NCBI GenBank assembly: GCA_043809745.1
Contig: JBDROU010000013.1
Coordinates: 1-31,368, forward strand
Direction of reading: 5' to 3'
DNA length: 31,368 nucleotides
Source: JBDROU01 sp043809745 [NCBI: bacterium]
GTDB lineage: Bacteria > Elusimicrobiota > JBDRMW01
Shown: one piece after another, positions 8,315-16,373 of the stretch
Position numbering within the stretch: position 1 is the first letter of the stretch
Layout: the number at the start of each line of letters is the position of its first letter
Notes under the pieces: model-generated
Told to the model about the DNA's origin: nothing
What the model saw: the letters and a program-made list of their open reading frames with translations, nothing else
Databases searched by the model: none
Translations under genes and position numbers: made by a program

Positions 8315-8697
8315 TACTTAAAATCCTTCCCTGGTTTTTATTTCTTGTTTGGAATGTCATTATATATTCGCTTTCTGACATTCCAAATCTAACAACAAAT
8401 CTTGGCATAATTGATTTAATTCTAAGGAAAGTTGCTCATATGGTTGAATACGCCATTCTGTATTTTTTGTGGCGGCGGGCTTATAGCGTAAGTTTTAATG
8501 ATAAAAAAAGCATATCTACCGCAATTGGAATTATCGTATGTATTTTAATAGCAATAAGTGATGAAATTCATCAAAGTTTTGTGCCGGGACGTAAAGGTTC
8601 ATGGAAGGATGTTCTTTTCTTTGATACTCTCGGGATAGTAGTTATGGCTTTTGTTATTCAGAAATGGTATAAAATACATCATAGGATTAAATTATAG
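8311..8697 (+). CDS. VanZ-like integral membrane protein
   Basis: A 128-residue protein with about four transmembrane helices. It carries the VanZ-family pattern: IYSLSDIP early, then RKVAHMVEYAILYFLWRRA, then ISDEIHQSFVPGRKGSWKDV followed by an Asp and a Gly in the last helix. VanZ is named from teicoplanin resistance, but the wide family is mostly uncharacterised and resistance should not be inferred. The GTG start at 8311 overlaps the ybaB-like stop (ATGTGA), so the two are probably translationally coupled. Confidence 0.85.
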   Translation: MILKILPWFLFLVWNVIIYSLSDIPNLTTNLGIIDLILRKVAHMVEYAILYFLWRRAYSVSFNDKKSISTAIGIIVCILIAISDEIHQSFVPGRKGSWKDVLFFDTLGIVVMAFVIQKWYKIHHRIKL

Positions 8698-8708
8698 GTG
8701 GTAAAGAA

Positions 8709-9545
8709 GTGAGAAATGTTATAATTTATGCTGCTATATTTTTTATCATTGGCTGCGGAACAGAGTATAAATTTAAGAAAGCAAATAAATTAATAAAAGA
8801 AGAAGCATATTTGGTTGCGATCTCAGTTTATCAGGACATCGAATCTTCAGATAAAAATAGAGCTGCAGAAGCATTCTACAGAGAAGCAGAAATATTCAGG
8901 AAATATTTATTTTTGTATCCAGAAGCTATTAAAGGATATAGAATTGTCTATGAACTCTATCCGCAGCAATCAGATTGGGCAAAAAAAGCAAAACTTGGAG
9001 CATTTAACAGCCCGGATTACTTCCCTATTAAAGAAGGGAATATGTGGATTGAGGTAGATTCTCAGACGGGCGGTAAAAATTTACGTGCGGAGATGGTTTG
9101 CAGTGAAGTAAAAGGCAAAGGTGATCCGGAACCAGTAGTATTCCTTGATACTAAGTATTTTGCAGGAAAAAAGTTAGTTCCTGGGATTTCAGGCAAAAAT
9201 TATTTTTCTAAACAATCGTTGGAGCTTAAGCAATACCAGAATTATGAAAAAGACATCTATCAAACCGTGTTGAGATTCCCTTTCGAAAAAGGGAATGAAT
9301 GGGTTACTAAAGAAGGCAAAAGGGAACTTCGTTGTATGATTGAAGATGTAGGTGTTGTTTGTAAAGTGAAAGCAGGAAATTTTAAGAACTGTATTAAAAT
9401 AAGTAAACATTATGAAGGTTTAGGAGCAATCACTTATGTTTACTATGCTCCTAATATTGGAAAGATATTAGTTACAATAAAGAGCCCTGGTTCTAAAAAA
9501 GAAACCAGAAATACTGAGTTGAGCAGTTTTAAGATAAAAGATTAA
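8709..9545 (+). CDS. Predicted lipoprotein with TPR-like N-terminal half
   Basis: A 278-residue exported protein. Signal peptide and lipobox are clear (AAIFFIIGC, Cys16). Residues about 20-95 are helical with repeats like AYLVAISVYQDIESSDKNRAA and YPEAIKGYRIVYELYPQQ, as in tetratricopeptide lipoproteins such as BamD/YfiO. The C-terminal half is beta-rich (FPIKEGNMWIEVDS, YEKDIYQTVLRFPFEKGNEW, GLGAITYVYYAPNIGKILVT) and resembles secreted domains seen in many lipoproteins of unknown function. The start is GTG 8709 with a GGTGG-like site just upstream. It follows the VanZ-like gene by 11 bp. Function is unknown. Confidence 0.8.
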   Translation: MRNVIIYAAIFFIIGCGTEYKFKKANKLIKEEAYLVAISVYQDIESSDKNRAAEAFYREAEIFRKYLFLYPEAIKGYRIVYELYPQQSDWAKKAKLGAFNSPDYFPIKEGNMWIEVDSQTGGKNLRAEMVCSEVKGKGDPEPVVFLDTKYFAGKKLVPGISGKNYFSKQSLELKQYQNYEKDIYQTVLRFPFEKGNEWVTKEGKRELRCMIEDVGVVCKVKAGNFKNCIKISKHYEGLGAITYVYYAPNIGKILVTIKSPGSKKETRNTELSSFKIKD

Positions 9546-9583
9546 ATGAGCGATCTCTAAATATTTATGAGGTTTTGATTATT

Positions 9584-11392
9584 ATGAAACGTACAAATTA
9601 TTGCGGAGAGGTAACAGAAAAGCATCTGGGAAAAAGAATAGTTTTAGCAGGGTGGGTAAGTTCCTGGAGGGATCACGGTGGTGTAATCTTTATTGATTTA
9701 AGAGATATCGAGGGAATAGTACAGATTGTTTTTAATCCGGAGAATAAAAAACTTTTTTCTATGGCTGAAAAACTGCGTTCCGAGTATGTCATTCAGATTA
9801 GCGGCTTAGTTGCAAAAAGGCCTCTGGGTTCAGAAAATCAGGAGATTCCCACAGGGCGTATAGAGGTTGTGGTAGAAGAGTTGGAAATATTAAATATTTC
9901 AAAAGCGCTTCCGTTTGAATTAAATCAGTTCTCAAAAGCTTCTGAGGAAGTGCGCTTGCGTTATAGATTTCTTGATTTACGGCGTCAGGAGTTGCAGAAT
10001 AATTTACTGATAAGACATAAATTATATCAAATAGTCAGGAAATATTTAGTCGAACAAAAGTTTTATGAGATCGAAACTCCTTTCCTAACGAAATCAACAC
10101 CTGAAGGTGCCAGAGACTATTTAGTTCCAAGCAGGGTAAATCCAGGTTCTTTTTACGCTCTCCCGCAGTCACCGCAGCTTTTTAAACAGTTATTAATGAT
10201 TTCGGGTTTTGATAGGTATTTCCAGATTGCGCGGTGTTTCAGGGATGAAGATTTGAGGGCGGATAGACAGCCGGAGTTTACACAAATTGATATTGAACTT
10301 TCTTTTATAAATGAGGATGATATCTATAACATAATGGAAAATCTTGTAGTGCAGATATATAAGGAGATATTAAATATAGATTTAAAAAGACCATTTAATA
10401 AAATTTCTTATAAGGATGCTATGCTTAGATACGGAACTGATAGGCCTGATACTCGTTTTGATCTGCCGATAGTAGATTTGGGAGAAGGACTTAAGGAATC
10501 AAAGTTTAATGTGTTTAAGCAAGCTCTGGAGAAGAAAGGTGTTGTAAGAGGAATTAAGGTTTTAGGTGGGGAGAGCTTCTCAAGAATGGAAATAGAAAAC
10601 TTTACAAAATTTGTCGGCACTTATGGAGCGAAGGGTCTGGCCTGGATTAAACATACAAAAAATGGGCTCGAATCAAGTATTATCAAATTCTTTTCGAACC
10701 AAGATTTAAGTTATTTTGAAAAGACATTTGAATCTAACCCCGGTGATATATTGTTTTTTGTTGCCGATAGCCAAAAAGTTGCTTCAACAGCGCTAGGTGC
10801 ACTTAGAAATCATCTTATAAAGTTTTTGAATCTTAAACGTAAGGTTGATTGGGAATTTGTGTGGGTGGTGGATTTTCCTTTATTTGAATGGGATGAAGAA
10901 GAAAAGAGATTAGTTGCTGTTCACCATCCATTTACTTCTCCGCGTGATGAAGATAAAGAAAAATTAAAAGATTTATTGGAAAATAAACCAACAAATGAGA
11001 TTATTGCTCTTGCCTCAACAATAAAAGCGAGAGCTTATGATTTAGTGGTTAATGGGGTAGAATTAGGCGGAGGCAGTATTCGTATACATCAGAACGAGAT
11101 ACAAAGCTTGATTTTTAAAGCGCTTAAGATTCCGGAACAAGAAGCTAAAGAGAGATTTAACTTTTTGCTTGAAGCACTTCAGTATGGAGCTCCGCCTCAT
11201 GGAGGTATAGCATTTGGTTTTGACCGGTTGGTTGCTCTTATAACAGGGGAGGATTCAATACGGGATACAATTGCTTTCCCAAAAACCCAGAAGGCGGCCT
11301 GTATGTTAACAGGAGCTCCTGATAAAGTTTCAGAGAAACAATTAAAAGAATTGAACCTGTTAGTCAGGGAACTGAAAAAGCAAACAACCTAG
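9584..11392 (+). CDS. aspS: Aspartyl-tRNA synthetase, bacterial type, probably non-discriminating
   Basis: A 602-residue class IIb synthetase. The N-terminal OB anticodon-binding domain contains GWVSSWRDHGGVIFIDLRD. The catalytic core has motif 2 (RCFRDEDLRADRQPEFTQID), the bacterial insertion domain, and motif 3 (GIAFGFDRLVALITG). The start is ATG 9584, since GAGG at 9569-9572 suits it better than the upstream in-frame TTG 9575. With this start residue 31 is His, at the position where the non-discriminating AspRS of Pseudomonas has His and discriminating enzymes usually have Leu. That suggests it also charges tRNA-Asn for amidation by GatCAB, though no gat gene is in this window. Confidence 0.96.
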   Translation: MKRTNYCGEVTEKHLGKRIVLAGWVSSWRDHGGVIFIDLRDIEGIVQIVFNPENKKLFSMAEKLRSEYVIQISGLVAKRPLGSENQEIPTGRIEVVVEELEILNISKALPFELNQFSKASEEVRLRYRFLDLRRQELQNNLLIRHKLYQIVRKYLVEQKFYEIETPFLTKSTPEGARDYLVPSRVNPGSFYALPQSPQLFKQLLMISGFDRYFQIARCFRDEDLRADRQPEFTQIDIELSFINEDDIYNIMENLVVQIYKEILNIDLKRPFNKISYKDAMLRYGTDRPDTRFDLPIVDLGEGLKESKFNVFKQALEKKGVVRGIKVLGGESFSRMEIENFTKFVGTYGAKGLAWIKHTKNGLESSIIKFFSNQDLSYFEKTFESNPGDILFFVADSQKVASTALGALRNHLIKFLNLKRKVDWEFVWVVDFPLFEWDEEEKRLVAVHHPFTSPRDEDKEKLKDLLENKPTNEIIALASTIKARAYDLVVNGVELGGGSIRIHQNEIQSLIFKALKIPEQEAKERFNFLLEALQYGAPPHGGIAFGFDRLVALITGEDSIRDTIAFPKTQKAACMLTGAPDKVSEKQLKELNLLVRELKKQTT

Positions 11393-11419
11393 TTATTTAT
11401 TTTTGAGTACTGATTGTAT

Positions 11420-11449
11420 TTGACAAAAACATTAGCTAATTGCTAAAAT
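11420..11449 (+). promoter_or_regulatory. Promoter of the LysM lipoprotein gene
   Basis: A consensus -35 TTGACA at 11420-11425, an 18-bp spacer, and -10 TAAAAT at 11444-11449. The start codon at 11460 is only 10 bp beyond the -10, so the 5' leader would be about 4 nt. Confidence 0.65.
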
Positions 11450-11459
11450 AAGATTAAAT

Positions 11460-11978
11460 ATGATTTTTAGCCGAGAAATCAAACCATACAAGTTAACATT
11501 CCAGTTATTATGCTGTCTTATTGCTTTTTCCTTTATTGGTTGTGCTGCTGCAGGTAAATCTACAAAAGGTGACTCTACAGAAGAACTAGTTGAATTTGCT
11601 GAAGAAGAATTTATTGAAGAATTCGATGAAGACGGTTCGGAAGGTGGGGTTGTAGTAATAGAGGAAGAAGAGTTTCCGGTAGAGGAGTACGAAGACTACA
11701 ACGGTAAAGAGGTTGATTCAAATGAAGGTGAAGCATCTTATGAGGCCCAGGATGCTCAACCGGCGCTGTATCAAGAAAGACGTGAGATTCCAGCCGGCAG
11801 TAAGGAACATAAGGTATGGATATGGCAGGAAACCAGGGATTGCCTCTGGACTATTGCTAGAGATTATTACGGTGATCCGTGGAAATGGAAGAAGATATAT
11901 TTAGCAAATCAGGATAGTATTTATGATCCGAATATAATTTTTCCAAAACAGATTATATATATACCACCTGATGAATAA
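11460..11978 (+). CDS. Acidic lipoprotein with C-terminal LysM domain
   Basis: A 172-residue exported protein. The N-terminus has a basic stretch and a hydrophobic core ending FIGC, a good lipobox. Residues about 35-95 are extremely acidic (runs such as FAEEEFIEEFDEDG and VVIEEEEFPVEEYEDY), followed by a single LysM domain (about 118-170: WIWQETRDCLWTIARDYYG, then WKWKKIYLANQD and PKQIIYIPPDE). It should attach to a membrane by lipid and to peptidoglycan by LysM. The acidic spacer may bind cations or act as a flexible spacer, which is speculation. No Shine-Dalgarno precedes the ATG and the promoter lies immediately upstream. Confidence 0.85.
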   Translation: MIFSREIKPYKLTFQLLCCLIAFSFIGCAAAGKSTKGDSTEELVEFAEEEFIEEFDEDGSEGGVVVIEEEEFPVEEYEDYNGKEVDSNEGEASYEAQDAQPALYQERREIPAGSKEHKVWIWQETRDCLWTIARDYYGDPWKWKKIYLANQDSIYDPNIIFPKQIIYIPPDE

Positions 11979-12233
11979 AAATCGCAAGAAAATCCAATTT
12001 AAAAATATTTATTCAAAATCTCTCTAAAGGGTTCTGCCTGCCAAAATAAAAATATTATGCATAATGAGATCTCTGAAATAGTTTTCTTGAAATCTTCAAA
12101 TTCTGAATTATTGATAAAGAGATATTTTTTAGCTGTGGTTTAAAAGGGATATATTTCAATGATTTCGTTGTAATTATTTTTTGCAAAGAAGTTAAATCTT
12201 AATACTTAGACTTTCAATTAACGGGGGAGTATC

Positions 12234-13241
12234 TTGGTAACCAAGAAGGTAGTTTTAGGCAATATTGAAGAAGCGATCAGTTTGTTTGGCCATCTTGACA
12301 ACAATATCCGTTTGATTGAAAAGGAGTGCGGGGTTCAGGTATTCATTAAGCATGCGCATGGATCTGGTGCCAGTTGGCCGAGTCTTTCTGTTAGAGGTTC
12401 TCCCGGTAAAGTGGAACGTGCTCTTAAAATGATTCAAAAAATGAGGGAAAAAATTAATAATGACAAACATTTGGACAACAACAACAATAATAATAGAAGT
12501 AACTCAAATCAACAAAATAGTTTGTCTGACATATATAGTAATGATCCTCAGATTGAAGACGGCAAATATGGACAGCCAATTTATATAACCTCTTTTGGCA
12601 ACAGAGTTTTCCCGCGCACATCCCAACAGGCTAATTATGTAAACTTGATGAAAAAATTAGATATGGTAATAGCCATAGGTCCTGCGGGCACTGGAAAAAC
12701 ATATTTAGCCGCTGTTTCTTCTTTGGTAGACTTAAAGCGAGGTCGTATATCTAAAATAGTACTCACAAGGCCTGTGGTAGAAGCTGGTGAAAAACTCGGA
12801 TTTTTACCCGGTGATTTTTATGAAAAAGTAAATCCTTATTTGAAACCTTTATATGATGCGTATTATAATATGCTGGGTCCTGACAAATTCAGGCTTTTTA
12901 GGGATAATGAAACGATTGAGATTGTGCCGCTGGCGTATATGCGCGGTAGAACTTTTGATAATTCTTATATCATACTTGATGAAGCGCAGAATACCACGCC
13001 TGAGCAGATGAAGATGTTTCTCACAAGAATGGGGAATAACTCCAAGATGGTAATAACTGGCGATATAACACAAATAGATCTAGAAAACAAAAATCGTTCC
13101 GGCTTGGTTCAAGCTTCCAGATTATTAAAGAATGTTGAAGAAATAGCAATAATCTACTTAGGGCATGAGGATGTTATTAGACATCATCTTGTAAAGAAGA
13201 TTATTAAAGCATATGAAGACTTAGATAATTCAAAGGGATAA
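12234..13241 (+). CDS. phoH: PhoH/YbeZ-family ATPase
   Basis: A 335-residue cytoplasmic NTPase. An N-terminal KH-like region (about 1-85, ALKMIQKMREKI at its end) is followed by an Asn-rich linker (NNNNNNRSNSNQQN, about 88-101) and the PhoH ATPase core. Walker A is GPAGTGKT beginning at G149; Walker B is SYIILDEAQNTT, followed by LTRMGNNSKMVITGDITQID. YbeZ works with YbeY in rRNA processing, and ybeY lies two genes downstream. The start is TTG 12234, supported by GGGGGAG just upstream. It is one base from the HD gene and clearly co-transcribed with it. Confidence 0.94.
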   Translation: MVTKKVVLGNIEEAISLFGHLDNNIRLIEKECGVQVFIKHAHGSGASWPSLSVRGSPGKVERALKMIQKMREKINNDKHLDNNNNNNRSNSNQQNSLSDIYSNDPQIEDGKYGQPIYITSFGNRVFPRTSQQANYVNLMKKLDMVIAIGPAGTGKTYLAAVSSLVDLKRGRISKIVLTRPVVEAGEKLGFLPGDFYEKVNPYLKPLYDAYYNMLGPDKFRLFRDNETIEIVPLAYMRGRTFDNSYIILDEAQNTTPEQMKMFLTRMGNNSKMVITGDITQIDLENKNRSGLVQASRLLKNVEEIAIIYLGHEDVIRHHLVKKIIKAYEDLDNSKG

Positions 13242-13242
13242 T

Positions 13243-14748
13243 ATGTTTGAAAAGGATTGGAAATTTTCCTGGAAGCGCTTGTTATTGAGAGCTCTGATTT
13301 GGACAGAAAAGAGAAGAACTTCATCAATTAGCCAAAGACAGAGCAAAACACCCTTTCTAAACAGAGAAATCCATGTCCCAACCTATGTTGTGATGTTTGT
13401 AAGCGCCAGCGCCTTCTTTTTAGTATTTTTGCTAAAAGTTGGGTTATTCCCTGATAGGGTTATAGCATTACTGTTGTTTGTCATACTGTGTACTACAGTT
13501 GTTGTTTACTATATAAGAGTTGCTCAACCAGAACTTATAGCAGATGATGAATCCATAATGCTAATAGGTTGCGTAACAACAGCAATAATTTTAATAATGG
13601 CTAGCTTAAAACCATGGGAGCAGATAGGTGTTCCATATATGGTCCCGGTCGCGGCAGCAAGCATGTTAATTGCAATATTGATTAATATGCATCTGGCACT
13701 AATCTTAACTATAATATTAGCTGTTAGTTTTGGAATAATAAATAATTTTTCTTTTGATCATTTTTTTGTAGGTTTAGTTAATGGAATTGCCGGAGCGTTT
13801 TCAATGCTCAATGTTCGTGTCCGGAAGGATATAACACGGGCAGGTTTTTTACGGGTTATTCCTTTTACTGTTGCAGCTATTATTATAATGGAGTTATTTA
13901 GAGGGCAGAATCCGTTCTTAAAAGAAAGTATTAATCTTATATTTTTTGGGGTGCTTAATGGATTTATTGCTGTATTTATAGTGTTAGGAACCTTGCCATT
14001 TTTAGAAACCTATTTTTCCAGAACAACAAATATAAGACTTCTAGAAATAGCTGATTTTAATCAACCTTTATTAAAACGATTGATGTTAGAAGCACCGGGT
14101 ACATACCACCATTCTTTGGTTATAGCCTCATTGGCAGAACAGGCTGCAGAATTGATAGGGGCTCATTCACTGCTATGCCGTGTTGGCGCCTACTACCACG
14201 ATATAGGAAAAATGGTTAAACCTGAGTATTTTATTGAGAACCAGATGGCTATGGGGAATGTGCATGATGATTTGATGCCTTCAATGTCGAGTTTAATTTT
14301 GATTTCTCATGTAAAAGAAGGCATAGCCCTTGCTAAAGAACACAGTATTGATAATGCAGTAATAGATTTTATTGCTATGCATCATGGAACCTCCCGTATA
14401 CACTATTTCTATCACCGTGCATTGGAGCAATCACCTGACTCTAAAATTGAGGATGAAGATTATAGATATCCCGGGCCAAAGCCTCGAACAAAAGAAACAG
14501 CTATAGTTATGCTTGCTGATGCTATAGAGGCAGCAAGTCGTTCACTTCAAGAACCGACGCACCCTAGAATAAAGGATTTGGTGGGAAAGATTTGCAACAA
14601 TAAGTTTATTGACGGTCAGTTTGATGAATGTCCTATAACATTGTCAGACTTACATGCTATTTCTGAAACAATGGTTAATAATTTAGCCAGTATTTATCAT
14701 GCGAGGGTAGAGTATCCAACGGATCAGAAAAAAGAAGAAGCTCAATAA
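13243..14748 (+). CDS. Membrane HD-domain phosphohydrolase (7TM-HD, PgpH-like)
   Basis: A 501-residue protein. After a basic N-terminal segment come seven or eight hydrophobic helices (about residues 48-260), then a cytoplasmic HD domain. The metal motif is YYHDIGKM with H319-D320; further ligands are probably in ISHVKEG and the characteristic MHHGTSRIHYFYHRA. In Listeria the family member PgpH hydrolyses c-di-AMP. Unlike PgpH (over 700 residues) this protein lacks the large extracytoplasmic 7TMR-HDED domain normally placed before the helices. It sits between phoH and ybeY, its usual position. c-di-AMP as substrate is inferred from the family. Confidence 0.88.
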   Translation: MFEKDWKFSWKRLLLRALIWTEKRRTSSISQRQSKTPFLNREIHVPTYVVMFVSASAFFLVFLLKVGLFPDRVIALLLFVILCTTVVVYYIRVAQPELIADDESIMLIGCVTTAIILIMASLKPWEQIGVPYMVPVAAASMLIAILINMHLALILTIILAVSFGIINNFSFDHFFVGLVNGIAGAFSMLNVRVRKDITRAGFLRVIPFTVAAIIIMELFRGQNPFLKESINLIFFGVLNGFIAVFIVLGTLPFLETYFSRTTNIRLLEIADFNQPLLKRLMLEAPGTYHHSLVIASLAEQAAELIGAHSLLCRVGAYYHDIGKMVKPEYFIENQMAMGNVHDDLMPSMSSLILISHVKEGIALAKEHSIDNAVIDFIAMHHGTSRIHYFYHRALEQSPDSKIEDEDYRYPGPKPRTKETAIVMLADAIEAASRSLQEPTHPRIKDLVGKICNNKFIDGQFDECPITLSDLHAISETMVNNLASIYHARVEYPTDQKKEEAQ

Positions 14749-14853
14749 GAGATATCTCAAGAATTCTTTTGGGTATAGGCGAGGATATTCAACTGAACTC
14801 AGTCGAAGCCCAAAGGAAAGCCATCGCAGCAGCAACCCGTTTTGAGCGATCTC
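14749..14853. repeat. Hairpin-rich intergenic element, possible REP-like remnant
   Basis: The space between the HD gene and ybeY folds as nested inverted repeats. The outer arms are GAGATATCTC (14749-14758) and GAGCGATCTC (14844-14853). An inner pair is TTCTTTTGGG with CCCAAAGGAA, and a central near-palindrome TTCAACTGAACTCAGTCGAA lies at 14788-14807. The central motif resembles the TTCGACTnnnnTCAGTCGAA repeats found dispersed in many bacterial genomes. Arms contain mismatches, so it looks like a decayed copy. It does not have a T-run and so is not a standard terminator. Confidence 0.5.
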
Positions 14854-14876
14854 AGTAATTTGGAGGAAAAGATAAG

Positions 14877-15323
14877 ATCAGAAAAAAAGAGAACTTTGAG
14901 ATTTGTGTATTCAATAAATCTAGCAGCAAAGTAAGAATAAGTTATGTGCGTTCTGTTGCAAAAAGAATTTGTTCCTGTTTGAATTACAGCACGCATTTAT
15001 TAATAAATATTGTTTTATTAAATAATAAGTCAATAACTGCTCTCAATAGGAAATACCATTATAGAAACCGCCCAACAGACGTTATAGTTTTTAGTTATAA
15101 ATATCGCAGCGCAAGCTACAATGATGTTTTGGAAGGTGATGTATTTGTTTCAGTAGATCAAATCAAGGCTAACTCAAAAAGATTTAAGAATAGTTTTTAT
15201 GGCGAATTGGTGTTAGTAGTAGTGCACGGGATATTGCACGCTATAGGATTTGAAGATTCAACAAGACAAAAAAAAACGCAGATGTTTAAAAAACAGGATC
15301 AGATATTAAGTAATATTATTTAA
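14877..15323 (+). CDS. ybeY: Endoribonuclease YbeY (rRNA maturation), probable AUC start
   Basis: A metal-dependent RNase for 16S rRNA 3' maturation and quality control. The protein contains NRKYHYRNRPTDVIVFSY, EGDVFVSVDQIKANSKRF and the metal motif HGILHAIGFED. Using GTG 14946, the first standard start, would give 125 residues and lose the family's first beta strand and helix. The same frame is open back to a stop at 14856-14858, and its translation FEICVFNKSSSKVRISYVRS fits the normal YbeY N-terminus. No ATG, GTG or TTG exists between 14859 and 14946, but a strong GGAGG at 14862-14866 is 10 bases before an ATC codon at 14877, giving 148 residues. The third metal ligand, usually His, is Asp here. 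Confidence 0.88.
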   Translation: MRKKENFEICVFNKSSSKVRISYVRSVAKRICSCLNYSTHLLINIVLLNNKSITALNRKYHYRNRPTDVIVFSYKYRSASYNDVLEGDVFVSVDQIKANSKRFKNSFYGELVLVVVHGILHAIGFEDSTRQKKTQMFKKQDQILSNII

Positions 15324-15338
15324 CAGGAATAGAAAGAA

Positions 15339-16373
15339 ATGTTAATGCCTATAGTATTTTCAATAGTTTTCATAATATGTATTTTCTTATCGGGCTTGTT
15401 TTCTTCTTCGGAAATTGCGCTGGTAAGTCTTTCGCACTATAGGTTGAAAAAGCTTATATTAAAGAGGAAATCACTTGCTCACATATTCACCTCATGGCTG
15501 CTTTCGCCGCAATATATTCTCACTGCAATTTTGGTTGGAAATAATGTTGTTAATATTGTTATAACGACTATGACTACTGCAATGGCTTTGATTATGTTTT
15601 CTAATATTGAGCCAAGAATTGTAGAAATCAGTGTGTGGCTGATACTTATGGTTTTGATACTTATATTTGGTGAGATTACGCCAAAGATATTTGGCAGAAG
15701 GTATTCTGAGGTTATTTCACTTATAGTTATAAGGCCACTTTATTATTTTGCATTGGCGCTCAAACCAATTATTAATGCCTACATGTGGGCAGTTAGGCCT
15801 TTTGCCCCAAGTGCGGCTATCGCTCCTGTTAAGAGTGTGACAAAATTTACTATGGAGGAAGTTAAGCGTTTAATCAAGGAGTCAGAAGAAGGCGGGTATT
15901 TAGGAAAGAGCTCTACTGAGATGATGCAAAAAGTATTAGCGCTCAATGATATATCAGTTGGGAATATTATGACGCATTTGAAGGATGTCGAATCTATAGA
16001 CATAACCAAATTCCATGAAAGAAGGGTAGAGTTAATTGATGAGATCAATGAAATAGATCATACAAGAATCCCTATTGTAAAAGGGGACAAGACGCATGTG
16101 ATAGGGTATATTAATGTTAAGGACATCTTTGTTAAGCCTGATCTAGGTTTTGAGGTAGATTTAAGTAGTTTTATTCGCGAACCTTTGTTTATTAATAAAA
16201 ACACAACAGTAGCAAACGCGTTAAAAGAGTTTAGGACTAAAGGAATAGTTATAGCAATAGTGCAGGATGACCGCAATCGAGCATGTGGGATTGTTACTTT
16301 TGAAGATATTATTGAGGAAATAGTAGGTGAAATATTAGATGAATATGATCTAGAAATTAATAAAGAGCCATGA
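15339..16373 (+). CDS. CNNM/CBS-domain membrane protein, lacking CorC_HlyC domain
   Basis: A 344-residue protein. The N-terminal CNNM (DUF21) transmembrane domain (about 1-180) contains GLFSSSEIALVSLSHYRLKK and ILIFGEITPKIFGRRY. A CBS pair follows (VGNIMTHLKDVESID, RIPIVKGDKTHVIGYINVKD, CGIVTFEDIIEEIVGEILDE). The protein ends right after the second CBS domain, so the C-terminal CorC_HlyC domain of longer relatives is missing. The CNNM family includes CorC, a magnesium exporter in the inner membrane. It starts 15 bp after ybeY and overlaps its paralogue by 4 bp (ATGA). A Mg2+ role is inferred. Confidence 0.9.
   Translation: MLMPIVFSIVFIICIFLSGLFSSSEIALVSLSHYRLKKLILKRKSLAHIFTSWLLSPQYILTAILVGNNVVNIVITTMTTAMALIMFSNIEPRIVEISVWLILMVLILIFGEITPKIFGRRYSEVISLIVIRPLYYFALALKPIINAYMWAVRPFAPSAAIAPVKSVTKFTMEEVKRLIKESEEGGYLGKSSTEMMQKVLALNDISVGNIMTHLKDVESIDITKFHERRVELIDEINEIDHTRIPIVKGDKTHVIGYINVKDIFVKPDLGFEVDLSSFIREPLFINKNTTVANALKEFRTKGIVIAIVQDDRNRACGIVTFEDIIEEIVGEILDEYDLEINKEP

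Noticed and set aside
9189-9410. 73-residue minus-strand open frame within the lipoprotein gene
   Set aside because: It is a shadow of the 8709-9545 gene in another frame.
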